A DNA stretch of 64,000 nt from Paenibacillus sp. FSL R7-0345 (lineage in GTDB: Bacteria > Bacillota > Bacilli > Paenibacillales > Paenibacillaceae). The notes beneath the pieces are model-generated. The model had not been told where the DNA came from. It did not search any database and was given only the letters and a program-made list of their open reading frames with translations. The position numbers and the translations under genes were made by a program. The DNA lies in contig NZ_CP152002.1 in NCBI RefSeq assembly GCF_038595055.1, forward strand, positions 3,516,501-3,580,500. Direction: 5' to 3'. Shown here piece by piece: positions 1-8,716 of the stretch. Position 1 is the stretch's first letter, and every line of letters starts with the position of its first letter.

Positions 1-792
1 TTTACGCTGAGTATTGACGGTTCAGTGATTCCGGCAGAGAGAATGCTGACCCAAGGCATCCGCCTGGTCCTGCCATATGCGCTGCAAGCCGGTGATAAGG
101 CTCATCAGGTAGTGGCTTACAGCTTGCTCGAAGACGGAACAACCAGAACGGTTGCCGGCGGCAAATACAATGCGGCTTCGGGACTTCTGGAATTCAGCAT
201 GAAGCATAATGGAACTTATATGGTTCGCGGCGCAAATATCGGATTTACTGATTTAACGAATGTTGTCTGGGCTGCAGAGGGCATTGAAGCGCTGGCAGCG
301 AGAGGGGCTATCAGCGGTACGGCTGAAGGTACCTTTAAGCCTGGAGCCAATGTGACACGCGGTGAGTTTATCAAGATTCTGATGAACGCGTTTGATCTTC
401 AGGATGAGACGGCAGTGACAACGTTCGCTGACGTTAACCCGGATGCCTGGTATAGCGAGTCTGTGGCGAGTGCCCAGAAGCTGGGCATCGTGAACGGCAA
501 AGGAAACGGCAGCTTTGGAGCCAATGACCAGATTACCCGTCAGGAAATGGCGGTAATGATCTACCGGCTTGCCAATCTGTTAAAAGTTCAGTTATCCGCT
601 GAAGCCGGAAACCTGAACACTCCGTTTACCGACACGAAGCAGCTTAAGCCGGATGCGCTGCAGGCAGTGGAAGCAGTACGCAGTGCCGGGATTATAAATG
701 GATTGCCTGACGGCCGCTTTGACCCGCAAGGGAAAGCTACACGCGCGCAGGCAGCAGTCGTTATTTACCGTCTGCTGGGTCAAACGGAATAA
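1..792 (+). CDS. SLH-domain surface protein, C-terminal part (5' truncated by window edge)
   Basis: The reading frame is open from the first base, so the true start lies outside the window. The visible 263 residues begin with a short beta-rich stretch and then carry three S-layer homology domains, at about residues 83-135, 142-197 and 206-260. Each has the usual FxD opening, a central G(I/A)(I/V) followed by a GxFxP-like turn, and a T(R/K)xxxxxxIYR-like end. SLH triplets bind pyruvylated secondary cell-wall polymer and hold proteins on the surface of Paenibacillus and Bacillus. The catalytic or adhesive part, if any, is upstream and cannot be named. A strong terminator follows directly, so this is the last gene of its unit. 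Confidence 0.93.
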   Translation, partial: FTLSIDGSVIPAERMLTQGIRLVLPYALQAGDKAHQVVAYSLLEDGTTRTVAGGKYNAASGLLEFSMKHNGTYMVRGANIGFTDLTNVVWAAEGIEALAARGAISGTAEGTFKPGANVTRGEFIKILMNAFDLQDETAVTTFADVNPDAWYSESVASAQKLGIVNGKGNGSFGANDQITRQEMAVMIYRLANLLKVQLSAEAGNLNTPFTDTKQLKPDALQAVEAVRSAGIINGLPDGRFDPQGKATRAQAAVVIYRLLGQTE

Positions 793-815
793 GAACAGCA
801 ATCGTATTAATGCTA

Positions 816-853
816 AGCAGCCTGTTGAGCTTTCTCAACAGGCTGCTTTTTTT
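816..853 (+). terminator. Rho-independent terminator after the SLH gene
   Basis: A perfect 14-bp stem (816-829 with 834-847) closes a four-base loop and runs into a T tract at 847-853. Confidence 0.9.
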
Positions 854-953
854 CTTGGGGAAATGGCCGGCTTGTTCAACAATTAGCTTTACATAACAAT
901 GAATTAGACGTAAAATCCGTTTATTCAACGGTGTAAGAAGAGGAGAACTGAAA

Positions 954-1832
954 ATGAATAACGGGTTAGTCAATGCTATTATTGCGTATATCATGTGGGG
1001 GATTCTCCCGCTCTACTGGAAGCTGTTTAATGATGTGCCGGCAGGCGAAATTCTGTCTCACCGGGTGGTCTGGTCGTTCGTCTTCATGGCTATTCTCGTC
1101 ACTATCCAGCGCCGCTGGGGTGATATTAAGCGGATTGCTACTAACCGCACACATCTGCTATCACTGACAGCCAGCGGACTGCTGATCGCAGGGAATTGGC
1201 TTATCTTCATCTGGGCGGTGAATAACGGGCATGTCGTCGAGACAAGCCTCGGCTATTATTTAAACCCGTTATTGAATGTATTACTGGCGGTCGTCTTCCT
1301 TCAAGAAAAGCCAAACCGCGGCCAATGGCTGGCAATTGCTATCGCTGGCGCTGCGGTACTTATTATTGCCGTCAACTACGGACGCTTCCCATGGGTCGCG
1401 ATTTCACTGGCCGCGTCGTTTGGCTTGTACGGCCTTGCAAAAAAGAAAACCATGCAGGATGCTTCTGCAGGCTTGCTGTCGGAGACGGCTGTAGTTTTGC
1501 CTATTGCGCTCGGTTACTGGATTTACTTAGGAGCTACAGGTGATTCAACAGCATGGACGCTATCACCGTCTATGTTTGTCGGTTTGTTGCTCTCCGGCGT
1601 GGTGACAGCCCTGCCGCTGCTCTTTTTTGCGCGGGCAGCTGCCCGGATGTCGCTGTCTACGCTCGGATTTGTACAATACATTGGACCGACCATAATGCTG
1701 GTATTAAGCATATTTGTGTTTAAAGAGACCGTTTCACCGGTTACGCTGGTCGGCTTTGCACTTATCTGGACAGCGCTCTTTGTATACGCGGTGTCATCGG
1801 TTCGAGCTACAAAGCTTGCCAAGGCAGGCTGA
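954..1832 (+). CDS. rarD: RarD-like EamA/DMT superfamily permease
   Basis: This is a 292-aa, strongly hydrophobic protein with about ten predicted membrane segments, the size and pattern of the RarD branch of the drug/metabolite transporter (EamA) family. The N terminus (GLVNAIIAYIMWGILPLYWK) and the SHRVVWS motif near residue 34 are typical of RarD; the paired EamA repeats span about residues 5-140 and 150-285. RarD proteins were linked by name to chloramphenicol sensitivity, but their substrates are poorly known. The ATG at 954 has an AGGAG site at 941-945. It is a single-gene unit closed by a strong terminator. Confidence 0.9.
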   Translation: MNNGLVNAIIAYIMWGILPLYWKLFNDVPAGEILSHRVVWSFVFMAILVTIQRRWGDIKRIATNRTHLLSLTASGLLIAGNWLIFIWAVNNGHVVETSLGYYLNPLLNVLLAVVFLQEKPNRGQWLAIAIAGAAVLIIAVNYGRFPWVAISLAASFGLYGLAKKKTMQDASAGLLSETAVVLPIALGYWIYLGATGDSTAWTLSPSMFVGLLLSGVVTALPLLFFARAAARMSLSTLGFVQYIGPTIMLVLSIFVFKETVSPVTLVGFALIWTALFVYAVSSVRATKLAKAG

Positions 1833-1855
1833 CATTAAAAGGATTCTGTATCGCC

Positions 1856-1898
1856 AAAACGGCCATTTCCGCAAGAGGCGGAAATGGCCGTTTTTTTT
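1856..1898. terminator. Bidirectional-looking terminator between rarD and the serine hydrolase
   Basis: A 17-bp perfect stem (1856-1872 with 1878-1894) with a five-base loop has A residues on one side and eight T residues on the other. It can serve the convergent genes on both strands. Confidence 0.88.
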
Positions 1899-1935
1899 AA
1901 AAGTAATTGCTTATGTTAAGGAATCTCCTCAATAC

Positions 1936-3111
1936 TCACAAACTGCTAAACACAATATTACGCAGCTTACGGGTGATAGGGAGGGTGCCGGCATCTCTTT
2001 TCTGAACCATAAACAGTACAGTCAGATCATCCTGCGGACTATTCGCGAAATACGCGCCAAGCCAGCCGTCCCAGCCGTATTCGCCTTTACTTCCGATATG
2101 TCCGGCTTGACCGGGCTCAGTCATAATGCGCATCTGGTTGCCGTAGCTGTGCCCCCACAGGGATTGCCAAAGCGCGAACCCCTTTTGTTGAGGCGGAGTT
2201 AAACCCGGCGAAGTCATATATTGCACAGTTTTTGGTTTAAGCAGCTGAATGCCGTTCAGGCTGCCATTGTTTATCAGCATTGCCGTAAACTTGGCAGCAT
2301 CGCCAATGGTGGAGGCAAGTCCGGCTCCTCCGGACTCAAATGCCGGATTACGTTCCAGCTGATGATCAATGCCAAGATGGCTGTCCGTGAACAGCTTTAA
2401 TCCGCCGGCTCCGTCGTCCTGATAGGTTTTGGCCAGACGGGTTCTTTGCTCTTCAGTCAGCCAGAAGCCGGTATCCTTCATGCCCAGCGGCCCGAAAAGC
2501 TCATTTTGCAGAAATTCCCCGTAACGTACACCGCTTACTGCTTCAACAAGGGCGCCAAGCACATCTCCGGAGGTTCCGTATTGCCAGAACGAGCCCGGCT
2601 CAAAAGCAAGCGGACCCTGGCCCAAACCGTTTGCGAATTCCAGTGTGGTCATCGGATTCTCTCCGTGCAGACGACTGCCCAGCTCCTGAATCAGCTGTTC
2701 GGTATGCTGCCCGGCCAGTCCGGGTCCACCGTACACAAGTCCGGATGTCATGTTCAGCAGGTCCTGAATGTTAACCTCCCGGATCGGGTCCACCAGTTGA
2801 CCGTCTTTATCAACCTTTTGATCACGGAATCCCGGTATGTAACGGCTTACAGGATCGAACAGATCGATTTCTCCGCGTTCCAGCAGCAGCATGACGGCTG
2901 TAGCTGTCACTGGTTTGCTCATTGAGTACAGCCGGAAGATCGAGTCTCTGGCAATGGGACGTTCTGTCTCCATATCTGCCAGGCCTTCCTCATGATAAAA
3001 TACTTCCTCTCCATTTTTAAGCACCATAAAGTTAGCACCGGCAATTTCTTTGTTTGCAATACTGGCGCTGAGCGTTTTTTTGAGCTGTCCGGTTATGCCT
3101 GAATCCAGCAT
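1936..3111 (-). CDS. Beta-lactamase-fold (class C-like) serine hydrolase
   Basis: This 391-aa protein belongs to the serine beta-lactamase/esterase superfamily (Beta-lactamase domain, about residues 10-375). The catalytic SxxK motif is seen as SMSK near residue 64, followed by the expected PVTATAVM helix. The Y-x-N element appears as YGTSGD near residue 178, a variant common in EstB-type esterases and D-aminopeptidase-like members. A conserved HIGSKGEYGWDG stretch lies near residue 338 where the third motif is expected. No signal peptide is seen, so it is probably cytoplasmic and an esterase or peptidase rather than a resistance beta-lactamase. The ATG has an AAAGGAG site seven to ten bases upstream. 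Confidence 0.88.
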   Translation of the reverse strand: MLDSGITGQLKKTLSASIANKEIAGANFMVLKNGEEVFYHEEGLADMETERPIARDSIFRLYSMSKPVTATAVMLLLERGEIDLFDPVSRYIPGFRDQKVDKDGQLVDPIREVNIQDLLNMTSGLVYGGPGLAGQHTEQLIQELGSRLHGENPMTTLEFANGLGQGPLAFEPGSFWQYGTSGDVLGALVEAVSGVRYGEFLQNELFGPLGMKDTGFWLTEEQRTRLAKTYQDDGAGGLKLFTDSHLGIDHQLERNPAFESGGAGLASTIGDAAKFTAMLINNGSLNGIQLLKPKTVQYMTSPGLTPPQQKGFALWQSLWGHSYGNQMRIMTEPGQAGHIGSKGEYGWDGWLGAYFANSPQDDLTVLFMVQKRDAGTLPITRKLRNIVFSSL

Positions 3112-3385
3112 GGTAGGTCCGTCTCCTTTATAATCGTTTTCTCTGAATATAGTAAATGGTAAATGTGTGACATACCAAATATTAAGCGCTTTTATGAAGC
3201 TTGTATAGTAGTTTTACTATAACGCGCCTCAATGAAGATCTGCTATTTTATATTCGCATCCGGTCCTTCCGGGAATATAATAGAAAAATCATTGCACCTG
3301 CCAATGAATATGTAACAGTTAACCCGTCAGGCGTGTTAATATATTATTTATGTTATTAAGGATCAGAAAAAATGAGGGCAGATGT

Positions 3386-4297
3386 ATGAAGAAAATATTT
3401 AGACACAAGGCTTATTTTATTGGTGTACATGTATTAATGTTTATTTTCTTGTTTTCAGCACTATATGCTAATTTTTCATGGATCAGGGTGAAGGTTAAGG
3501 AGATCATCGATCCGCCGGATAAGGTGATAACGATCGCACACCGCGGTGCTTCAGGATATGCACCTGAGAACACAATCCCGGCAATTGAGCTGGCGATTGA
3601 AATGCAGGCAGATTATATTGAGCTGGACATCCATTTAACCAAGGACAAGATTCCTGTTGTTATTCATGATGAGACGGTGAACCGGACAACAGGCAGCAAG
3701 GGATATGTGAAAAATATGACCTTGGAGCAGATCAAACAGCTTGATGCAGGAACCTGGTTTAATGAGGCTTATCCGATGTTTGCGAGAGAACAATATGCCG
3801 GTCTCACCATCCCTACGCTGGATGAGGTGTTCGAGACGTTCGGCGACAAAACCCGTTATATGATCGAAATTAAAGAGCCTGGGGCGAACAGTCAGATCGA
3901 ATCCTTACTTAATGAAGCTGTTCAAAAATATAAACTGAAAAATGCAGTATCCGTTCACTCCTTCAGCAGTACCAGTCTACGCAGGCTGCATGCGATCAAC
4001 CCGGAGATCCCGCTGTACCAGCTTGTATGGAATGACTATACTGCAACAAAGGTTCCTGCCTCTTATCTGGAGAATGTGAAGACCTATGCGGTCGGAATCA
4101 GTCCTAACTTTCAGGGAATCGGACCGGCTTATGTGGCTCAGGTGAAGAATGCCGGATTGAAGGTGATGCCCTATACGGTAAATTACCAGGTCAATATGGA
4201 TAAAGCCTATCTGTGGGGCGTGGATGGAGTGTATACGAATTATCCCGACCGTTTTCAGGAGGTCATTGATACCAACCGCGAAAACGGGCAGTGGTAG
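3386..4297 (+). CDS. Membrane-anchored glycerophosphodiester phosphodiesterase
   Basis: GDPD enzymes hydrolyse glycerophosphodiesters from phospholipid or teichoic-acid turnover to glycerol-3-phosphate and an alcohol. The start chosen, ATG 3386, gives 303 residues and follows a GAGGGC-like site; an in-frame ATG at 3350 would add 12 residues. One membrane segment at about residues 8-28 puts the enzyme outside the cell. The catalytic signature is clear: AHRGASGYAPENT at about 51-63, ELDIHLTKD at about 78-86 and the HDETVNRTTG stretch near 94, carrying the usual His, Glu and Asp metal/catalytic residues. The next gene begins 58 bp downstream and is probably co-transcribed. Confidence 0.93.
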   Translation: MKKIFRHKAYFIGVHVLMFIFLFSALYANFSWIRVKVKEIIDPPDKVITIAHRGASGYAPENTIPAIELAIEMQADYIELDIHLTKDKIPVVIHDETVNRTTGSKGYVKNMTLEQIKQLDAGTWFNEAYPMFAREQYAGLTIPTLDEVFETFGDKTRYMIEIKEPGANSQIESLLNEAVQKYKLKNAVSVHSFSSTSLRRLHAINPEIPLYQLVWNDYTATKVPASYLENVKTYAVGISPNFQGIGPAYVAQVKNAGLKVMPYTVNYQVNMDKAYLWGVDGVYTNYPDRFQEVIDTNRENGQW

Positions 4298-4355
4298 CTG
4301 GATTTTGATATATTGATAGTAACAAGAGCCGGGAAGGCTGCAGGGAGAAGCAGGT

Positions 4356-4991
4356 ATGAAGAAGCTGCAGGAACTGATTACTGATGAATTGATGTTAAAA
4401 GCTACAATAGAAAGTATTGATCCGCAGGAGCCTGTAATAGTAAGCAATGTGACGTTTCCCTGGAAGCTGCTCGGCTGCGGCAATTATGCTGCTGTGTTCT
4501 GCCATCCGGACTATGAAGCTTTTGCGGTGAAAATATACGCTCCGGGCAGACCCGGGCTGGAGGAGGAAGCGGAGGTATACAAGCTCCTGGGGCATCATCC
4601 GGCCTATGCAAGATGCTATTACATAGGCAATTCGTTTCTCATTCTGGACCGGCTGCGCGGAGTTACCTTCTATGACGCAATGAAGCAGGGGACTCTTATT
4701 ACGGAGCAGGCAATTCAAGATATTGATACTGCGCTGGACTATGCCCGTTCACGCGGCCTTCACCCGCATGATGTCCATGCCAAAAATGTAATGATCAAGG
4801 ACGGCCGAGGCCTGATCGTAGATGTGTCTGATTTTTTGAAGCAGGAAGACTGCAGCATGTGGGATGATTACAAAAGAGCCTATTACAGGCTGTACAAGCC
4901 TATTGCTTCACGCTGGACGTTTCCCGTTCCGAGGACCATATTAGAGATCGTCCGAAAAGCCTACCAGTGGCGTAAACGAAAACAAAGCTGA
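4356..4991 (+). CDS. Small protein-kinase-like protein (YrzF-like)
   Basis: This 211-aa protein has a compact eukaryotic-like kinase fold. A glycine-rich nucleotide loop (GCGNYAAVF) near residue 41 is followed by the ATP-anchoring lysine in FAVKIYAPG near residue 58. The catalytic loop is HPHDVHAKNVMI near residue 136, resembling the HxDxHxxN form of small bacterial kinases and aminoglycoside-kinase-like proteins, and DVSDF near residue 153 takes the place of DFG. The length and layout resemble B. subtilis YrzF, a putative Ser/Thr kinase; the substrate is unknown. It follows the GDPD gene by 58 bp and is closed by a hairpin at 5010-5044. Confidence 0.8.
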   Translation: MKKLQELITDELMLKATIESIDPQEPVIVSNVTFPWKLLGCGNYAAVFCHPDYEAFAVKIYAPGRPGLEEEAEVYKLLGHHPAYARCYYIGNSFLILDRLRGVTFYDAMKQGTLITEQAIQDIDTALDYARSRGLHPHDVHAKNVMIKDGRGLIVDVSDFLKQEDCSMWDDYKRAYYRLYKPIASRWTFPVPRTILEIVRKAYQWRKRKQS

Positions 4992-5009
4992 AGGAGATAA
5001 ATCAGCAGG

Positions 5010-5044
5010 AAACATGGGGCCTATTACGGTTCCATGTTTTTTTA
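5010..5044 (+). terminator. Terminator after the kinase-like gene
   Basis: AAACATGG (5010-5017) pairs with CCATGTTT (5032-5039) around a 14-base loop, followed by T residues to 5044. Confidence 0.75.
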
Positions 5045-5367
5045 TTTCAAAATCCACCTTCGCCCAAATTTTCTCTTAGCTTTAGTAGATTTCAGGATAA
5101 CTGTATTCCGTACAATTAAAACCCCGCATAAAGCTCGTTTTCTGTATTACGCCAAAAAATAGCTGCAAAAAGTACATTTATAAAGAGCCAGCGTCCATTT
5201 TCGCACTTTTTAAGTGTACAAAATACAGGTAATTCACACACAAGACGATATATTTTCAACATATGAAAAATTCACAATAATAAGGACAGAATTTACACTC
5301 TCCAACAAACTACACAATTAACCAACCTATACAGCTCCAAACAAACAAAAGCCGGACAAAGAACAAC
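5045..5367 (+). other. A/C-rich, G-poor intergenic stretch with no gene
   Basis: No ORF with a ribosome binding site is visible on either strand. The stretch is AT-rich, and from about 5290 to 5370 the plus strand is almost free of G and rich in A and C. If transcribed toward the amidotransferase gene it would be an unstructured leader ending at the inverted repeat at 5368-5394. Confidence 0.6.
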
Positions 5368-5394
5368 ACAACCTTACATGTTATGTAAGGTTGT
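5368..5394. promoter_or_regulatory. 12-bp perfect inverted repeat upstream of the amidotransferase gene
   Basis: ACAACCTTACAT (5368-5379) is repeated in inverse at 5383-5394 with a three-base spacer. No T tract follows, so it is more likely an operator than a terminator. A TATAAT hexamer at 5421-5426 follows, with a poor -35 match placed next to the repeat, which would suit an activator. The bound protein is unknown. Confidence 0.55.
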
Positions 5395-5455
5395 CTCTGG
5401 TAATATCCTCCGCCTCCAATTATAATAAACGACAATAAACGATGGAGGTGCAGCA

Positions 5456-6208
5456 ATGATGAAGAAACCAATGATTGGAGTCCTGCCTTTATATGACTCT
5501 GCTAAAGACAGCTACTGGATGCTCCCGGCTTATATGAAAGCAATTGAGAACGAAGGCGGAATTCCAGTAATGCTGCCCCTGACCACAGATGGCAATATTA
5601 TAACTGCCTTAGCGGACAGCTTTGACGGATTCCTGTTTACCGGCGGTCATGATCTTAATCCTGAATTGTATAAGGAGACGGCAGAGGAGGTGTGCGGGGA
5701 ATCGTGTGATGAACGCGATCTTATGGAAAAGCTGCTGTTTGACCGGGTAGTTGAATTGGACAAGCCGGCTTTTGGTATCTGCCGCGGACTGCAATTGTTT
5801 AACGCCTTATGCGGGGGTTCCCTGTATCAGGACATTCCGGCCCAGCTGAAATCAGAGATTTCCGTAAGCCACAAACAGAAACCTCCGTACGCCGAGCCAT
5901 CCCATTCCGTACATATTCATACAAACACTTTGCTTCACAACATATTGCTGACAGAGACGATAGAAGTAAACAGCTATCACCATCAGGGGATCAAAGCACT
6001 GGCTGCATCATTAACAGCTGCCGCTGTTGCGGAAGACGGGCTGGTCGAGGCAGTAGCCATGGAGGATAAAAGATTTATTCTCGCTGTGCAGTGGCACCCT
6101 GAGTTCAGTTATTCAGTAGACAGCAACAGCAGAAAGCTATTTTCCGCATTTGTAGAAGCTTGTCTAGTTACAGATCAATTATCCGTTACTCCTTCCGCGG
6201 CGGTATGA
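5456..6208 (+). CDS. Class I glutamine amidotransferase-like peptidase C26 (PuuD family)
   Basis: PuuD-type enzymes hydrolyse gamma-glutamyl amides such as gamma-glutamyl-GABA in polyamine breakdown. The 250-aa length matches the family. The nucleophile cysteine lies in GICRGLQLFN near residue 107, and the catalytic His and Glu are in AVQWHPEF near residue 213; the TGGHDLNP stretch near residue 63 and NSYHHQGIK near residue 170 are also typical. ATG 5456 follows GGAGGTG at 5444-5450. No other polyamine gene is nearby, so the actual substrate is open. The 3' end overlaps the end of an MFS remnant on the other strand by about 20 bp. Confidence 0.88.
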   Translation: MMKKPMIGVLPLYDSAKDSYWMLPAYMKAIENEGGIPVMLPLTTDGNIITALADSFDGFLFTGGHDLNPELYKETAEEVCGESCDERDLMEKLLFDRVVELDKPAFGICRGLQLFNALCGGSLYQDIPAQLKSEISVSHKQKPPYAEPSHSVHIHTNTLLHNILLTETIEVNSYHHQGIKALAASLTAAAVAEDGLVEAVAMEDKRFILAVQWHPEFSYSVDSNSRKLFSAFVEACLVTDQLSVTPSAAV

Positions 6209-6395
6209 TCAACAGGGTCCCGCCTAGTAAAAAGAAGCTGCTGGCATAAAAAACAGTAATCAGTCCCAGCGATGCCCCGATCATTCCGAAAAGCAGCGGG
6301 GCTGTCCACAGCCCAGACCCAGTCCGACAGCCTTATCCGGTCATGCCGTTCAGAACAGGGAGTCCATAAGCGAATACCCTTCTGTCTAAGCTACA
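6186..6395 (-). pseudogene. MFS transporter, C-terminal remnant with frameshifts
   Basis: On the minus strand the last 36 codons before the TAA at 6186-6188 read as a membrane segment (PLLFGMIGASLGL, then ITVFYASSFFLLGGTLLI) ending in PPRKE, as in the last helices of a major facilitator transporter. Going upstream the same protein continues in other frames: KAVGLGLG around 6320 and FAYGLPVLNGMT around 6360, so at least two single-base indels have broken the frame. The N-terminal part is absent. It is a dead fragment. Confidence 0.7.
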
Positions 6396-6429
6396 GAGAC
6401 TGCGGGTAGGCTTCGGAAAAAAGCCGCAG

Positions 6430-6601
6430 TACCGCCGGCAGACGGTAGTCGGTAGACGAACAACCCGATACCAAGCTCTTTTTCCAGCTGCTGCAGACGG
6501 TGGGTAAGCGAAGGCTGGGAGAGATAGCTGCGCTCCGCTGTTTTCGTAATATTGCGTTCAGTTCCCAGTACGACCAGTGTGAGCCAATCCTTTTCGTCCA
6601 T
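6430..6601 (-). pseudogene. LysR-type regulator, N-terminal DNA-binding remnant
   Basis: An ATG at 6601 opens about 50 residues with the LysR helix-turn-helix: NITKTAERSYLSQPSLTHRL followed by QLEKELGIGLF. After this the similarity stops, the frame ends near 6386, and no effector-binding domain (normally about 240 residues) follows. It lies just upstream of the MFS remnant on the same strand, so a deletion probably fused the start of a LysR gene to the end of a transporter gene. A truncated protein could bind DNA only in theory. Confidence 0.75.
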
Positions 6602-6614
6602 TCATAACATCCTC

Positions 6615-7547
6615 TCAATCACCCAGAAAAACCATGCTTTTAGCGGGATCATACATTTCCTTCAATTGCTTCACATCAGACCGCGGCGGAGCACCGAACA
6701 TCCGCGAATATTCCCGGCTGAACTGGGAAGCACTCTCATAACCGACCCGGAAAGCGACCTCGGCTGCTTCAGCAGATTCAGACAAAAGAATCCGCCGGGC
6801 CTCCTGAAGCCGCAGCTGCTTCTGAAACTGGATCGGCGTCATGCCGGTCACTTCCTTAAAGTTACGGTGAAAAGTAGACAGGCTCATACTCGCTGCTTCG
6901 GCAAGCTGTTCCACCCGGATCGACTGGTCATAATGGGCTGTCAGCTGATCAATCGCCTCTCTGATCCGGTAAGTATTGCTGCCCTCCATCGCGATTTGAC
7001 CGAGTGCGGCACCGTAGGGACCTTTTAGCAGGGTGTACAGGATCTCTTTTATGAACAAAGGTGCTAAAAAGGGGATATCCTCCGGCCGGTGCAATAATTC
7101 CATCAGTCTGAGAGTCGCATCTATCAAAGACTGTTCCGTCTGACCCACAAAAATAGCGCGTTTGGCGTTTTCATTGGGAATAATACGCACGCTAGCATCG
7201 TTAATGACCTCCAAAATCTGATCATGTGTAAATTCCAGCTTCATGCTCAGATAGGGAAGTTCCTCTGAAGCCCTGATGATCTGACCGACCACCGGGAGAT
7301 TCATTGAAGCGACCAGGTAATCAGCCGGCCCGTATTCAAAGCGCTCCTGCGCCAGAAATATTTCTTTTTCACCTTGGGCAATTACACAAAAGGAAGGCTT
7401 GTACACCCTGTACGCCGGCTCGGACACTTCAGAATAGCAGATGACAAATAAACCCGGTATTGCAGTTTCAAATACTCCGTCTTTTGGCGAAAAGTGCTGA
7501 ATGAGCTGGCCCAGCTCTTGTTGCTGTTTGATTCTGACTTCGGACAT
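6615..7547 (-). CDS. AraC-family regulator with AraC_N (PF06719-like) sensor domain
   Basis: The chosen start, ATG 7547, has GGGGGA six bases upstream; the frame is open to 7631 but those residues lack a good site. This gives 310 residues. Residues about 20-180 match the N-terminal domain of AraC regulators that includes the FCVIAQGEKEIFL stretch. Two helix-turn-helix motifs follow at about 215-300 (RVEQLAEAASMSLSTFHRNF and AAEVAFRVGYESASQFSREY). It is divergent from two aldo/keto reductase genes, a pairing common for this regulator type and likely its target. The stop lies just before the LysR remnant. Confidence 0.9.
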   Translation of the reverse strand: MSEVRIKQQQELGQLIQHFSPKDGVFETAIPGLFVICYSEVSEPAYRVYKPSFCVIAQGEKEIFLAQERFEYGPADYLVASMNLPVVGQIIRASEELPYLSMKLEFTHDQILEVINDASVRIIPNENAKRAIFVGQTEQSLIDATLRLMELLHRPEDIPFLAPLFIKEILYTLLKGPYGAALGQIAMEGSNTYRIREAIDQLTAHYDQSIRVEQLAEAASMSLSTFHRNFKEVTGMTPIQFQKQLRLQEARRILLSESAEAAEVAFRVGYESASQFSREYSRMFGAPPRSDVKQLKEMYDPAKSMVFLGD

Positions 7548-7725
7548 AACCATTCCCCCGGATGCTTTTACTTTATTATAATGCTTATGAATTCTCTTAT
7601 AGTAATCTCCGTGACAGAAATAGGCAAGCATTCAGTATGATCAGGATAACGGTTTTCGCCGGGAATCAGGCATAATAAGAAAGAAGAGTGTGAGCCATGT
7701 GATCACAGAAACGGAGGAATGCACA

Positions 7726-8706
7726 ATGGATTATGTTAAATTCGGTAATACCGGACTGGATGTTTCACGGATTTGCCTGGGCTGTATGAGCTTCGGTGAG
7801 GCGCTGCCGGAATGGCACCAGTGGGTGCTTAATGAGGAACGCAGCCGTGAAATCATCAAGCGTGCGCTAGAGCTGGGTATTAACTTTTTTGATACAGCCA
7901 ATATTTACGCAAACGGCACCAGTGAGGAATTCACCGGCCGGGCACTCAAAGATTATGCTAACCGGGATGAAATCGTACTGGCTACTAAAGTCTGGGGACG
8001 TATGCATAAGGGGCCGAATGGCGGGGGCTTGTCACGGAAGGCTATTTTGAGTGAGATTGACAAAAGCCTCAAGCGGCTGGGAACCGACTATGTCGATCTT
8101 TACATTATCCACCGCTGGGATTACAATACGCCGGTTGAGGAAACGATGGAAGCATTGCATGATATCGTAAAAGCGGGAAAAGCCCGGTATATCGGTGCTT
8201 CCGCGATGTATGCCTGGCAATTCCAGAAGGCGCAGTATGCTGCAGAGAAGAACGGCTGGACCCGTTTTGTATCCATGCAAAATCACCTGAATCTGATCTA
8301 CCGGGAAGAGGAACGGGAAATGCTGCCGCTCCTCAAGGATCAGCAAATGGCATCGACCCCGTACAGTCCGCTGGCATCCGGAAGACTGATCCGCGACTGG
8401 TCCGAAACTACGCTCCGCTCGGAAACGGATCACATCCAGAAATCCAAATATGATGCAACGGCTGAGGCCGACAGGCTGATCATTGAACGGGTAGCGTCAC
8501 TTGCTGAGAAGCGCGGCGTACCGCGAATTCATATTGCTCTTGCCTGGCTGCTGCAGAAGGAAACGGTAGCCGCTCCGATTATAGGGGCAACCAAGCTAAG
8601 CCAGCTTGAAGATGCTGTAGGCGCGCTATCTGTGAAGCTGACAGAAGAAGAGGTTTCTTTTCTCGAGGAGCTGTACATCCCGCACCGTGTAGTCGGAGCC
8701 CAATAA
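7726..8706 (+). CDS. Aldo/keto reductase
   Basis: NAD(P)H-dependent reductase of aldehydes and ketones with a TIM-barrel fold. ATG 7726 follows GGAGGAATGCACA and gives 326 residues, normal for the larger aldo/keto reductases (YajO/YhdN-like); an in-frame upstream codon at 7690 lacks a site. The catalytic tetrad is visible: Asp and Tyr in FFDTANIYANG near residue 62, Lys in LATKVWGR near residue 90 and His in YIIHRWD near residue 126. The cofactor-binding end, APIIGATKLSQLEDAV, is near residue 285. The next reductase starts 10 bp after the stop, so the two form an operon, probably controlled by the divergent AraC regulator. Confidence 0.93.
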   Translation: MDYVKFGNTGLDVSRICLGCMSFGEALPEWHQWVLNEERSREIIKRALELGINFFDTANIYANGTSEEFTGRALKDYANRDEIVLATKVWGRMHKGPNGGGLSRKAILSEIDKSLKRLGTDYVDLYIIHRWDYNTPVEETMEALHDIVKAGKARYIGASAMYAWQFQKAQYAAEKNGWTRFVSMQNHLNLIYREEEREMLPLLKDQQMASTPYSPLASGRLIRDWSETTLRSETDHIQKSKYDATAEADRLIIERVASLAEKRGVPRIHIALAWLLQKETVAAPIIGATKLSQLEDAVGALSVKLTEEEVSFLEELYIPHRVVGAQ

Positions 8707-8716
8707 GGAGGAATAC

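Noticed and set aside
1936..3111. Beta-lactamase resistance gene
   Set aside because: There is no signal peptide and the second motif is YGTSGD rather than the YxN of class C beta-lactamases.
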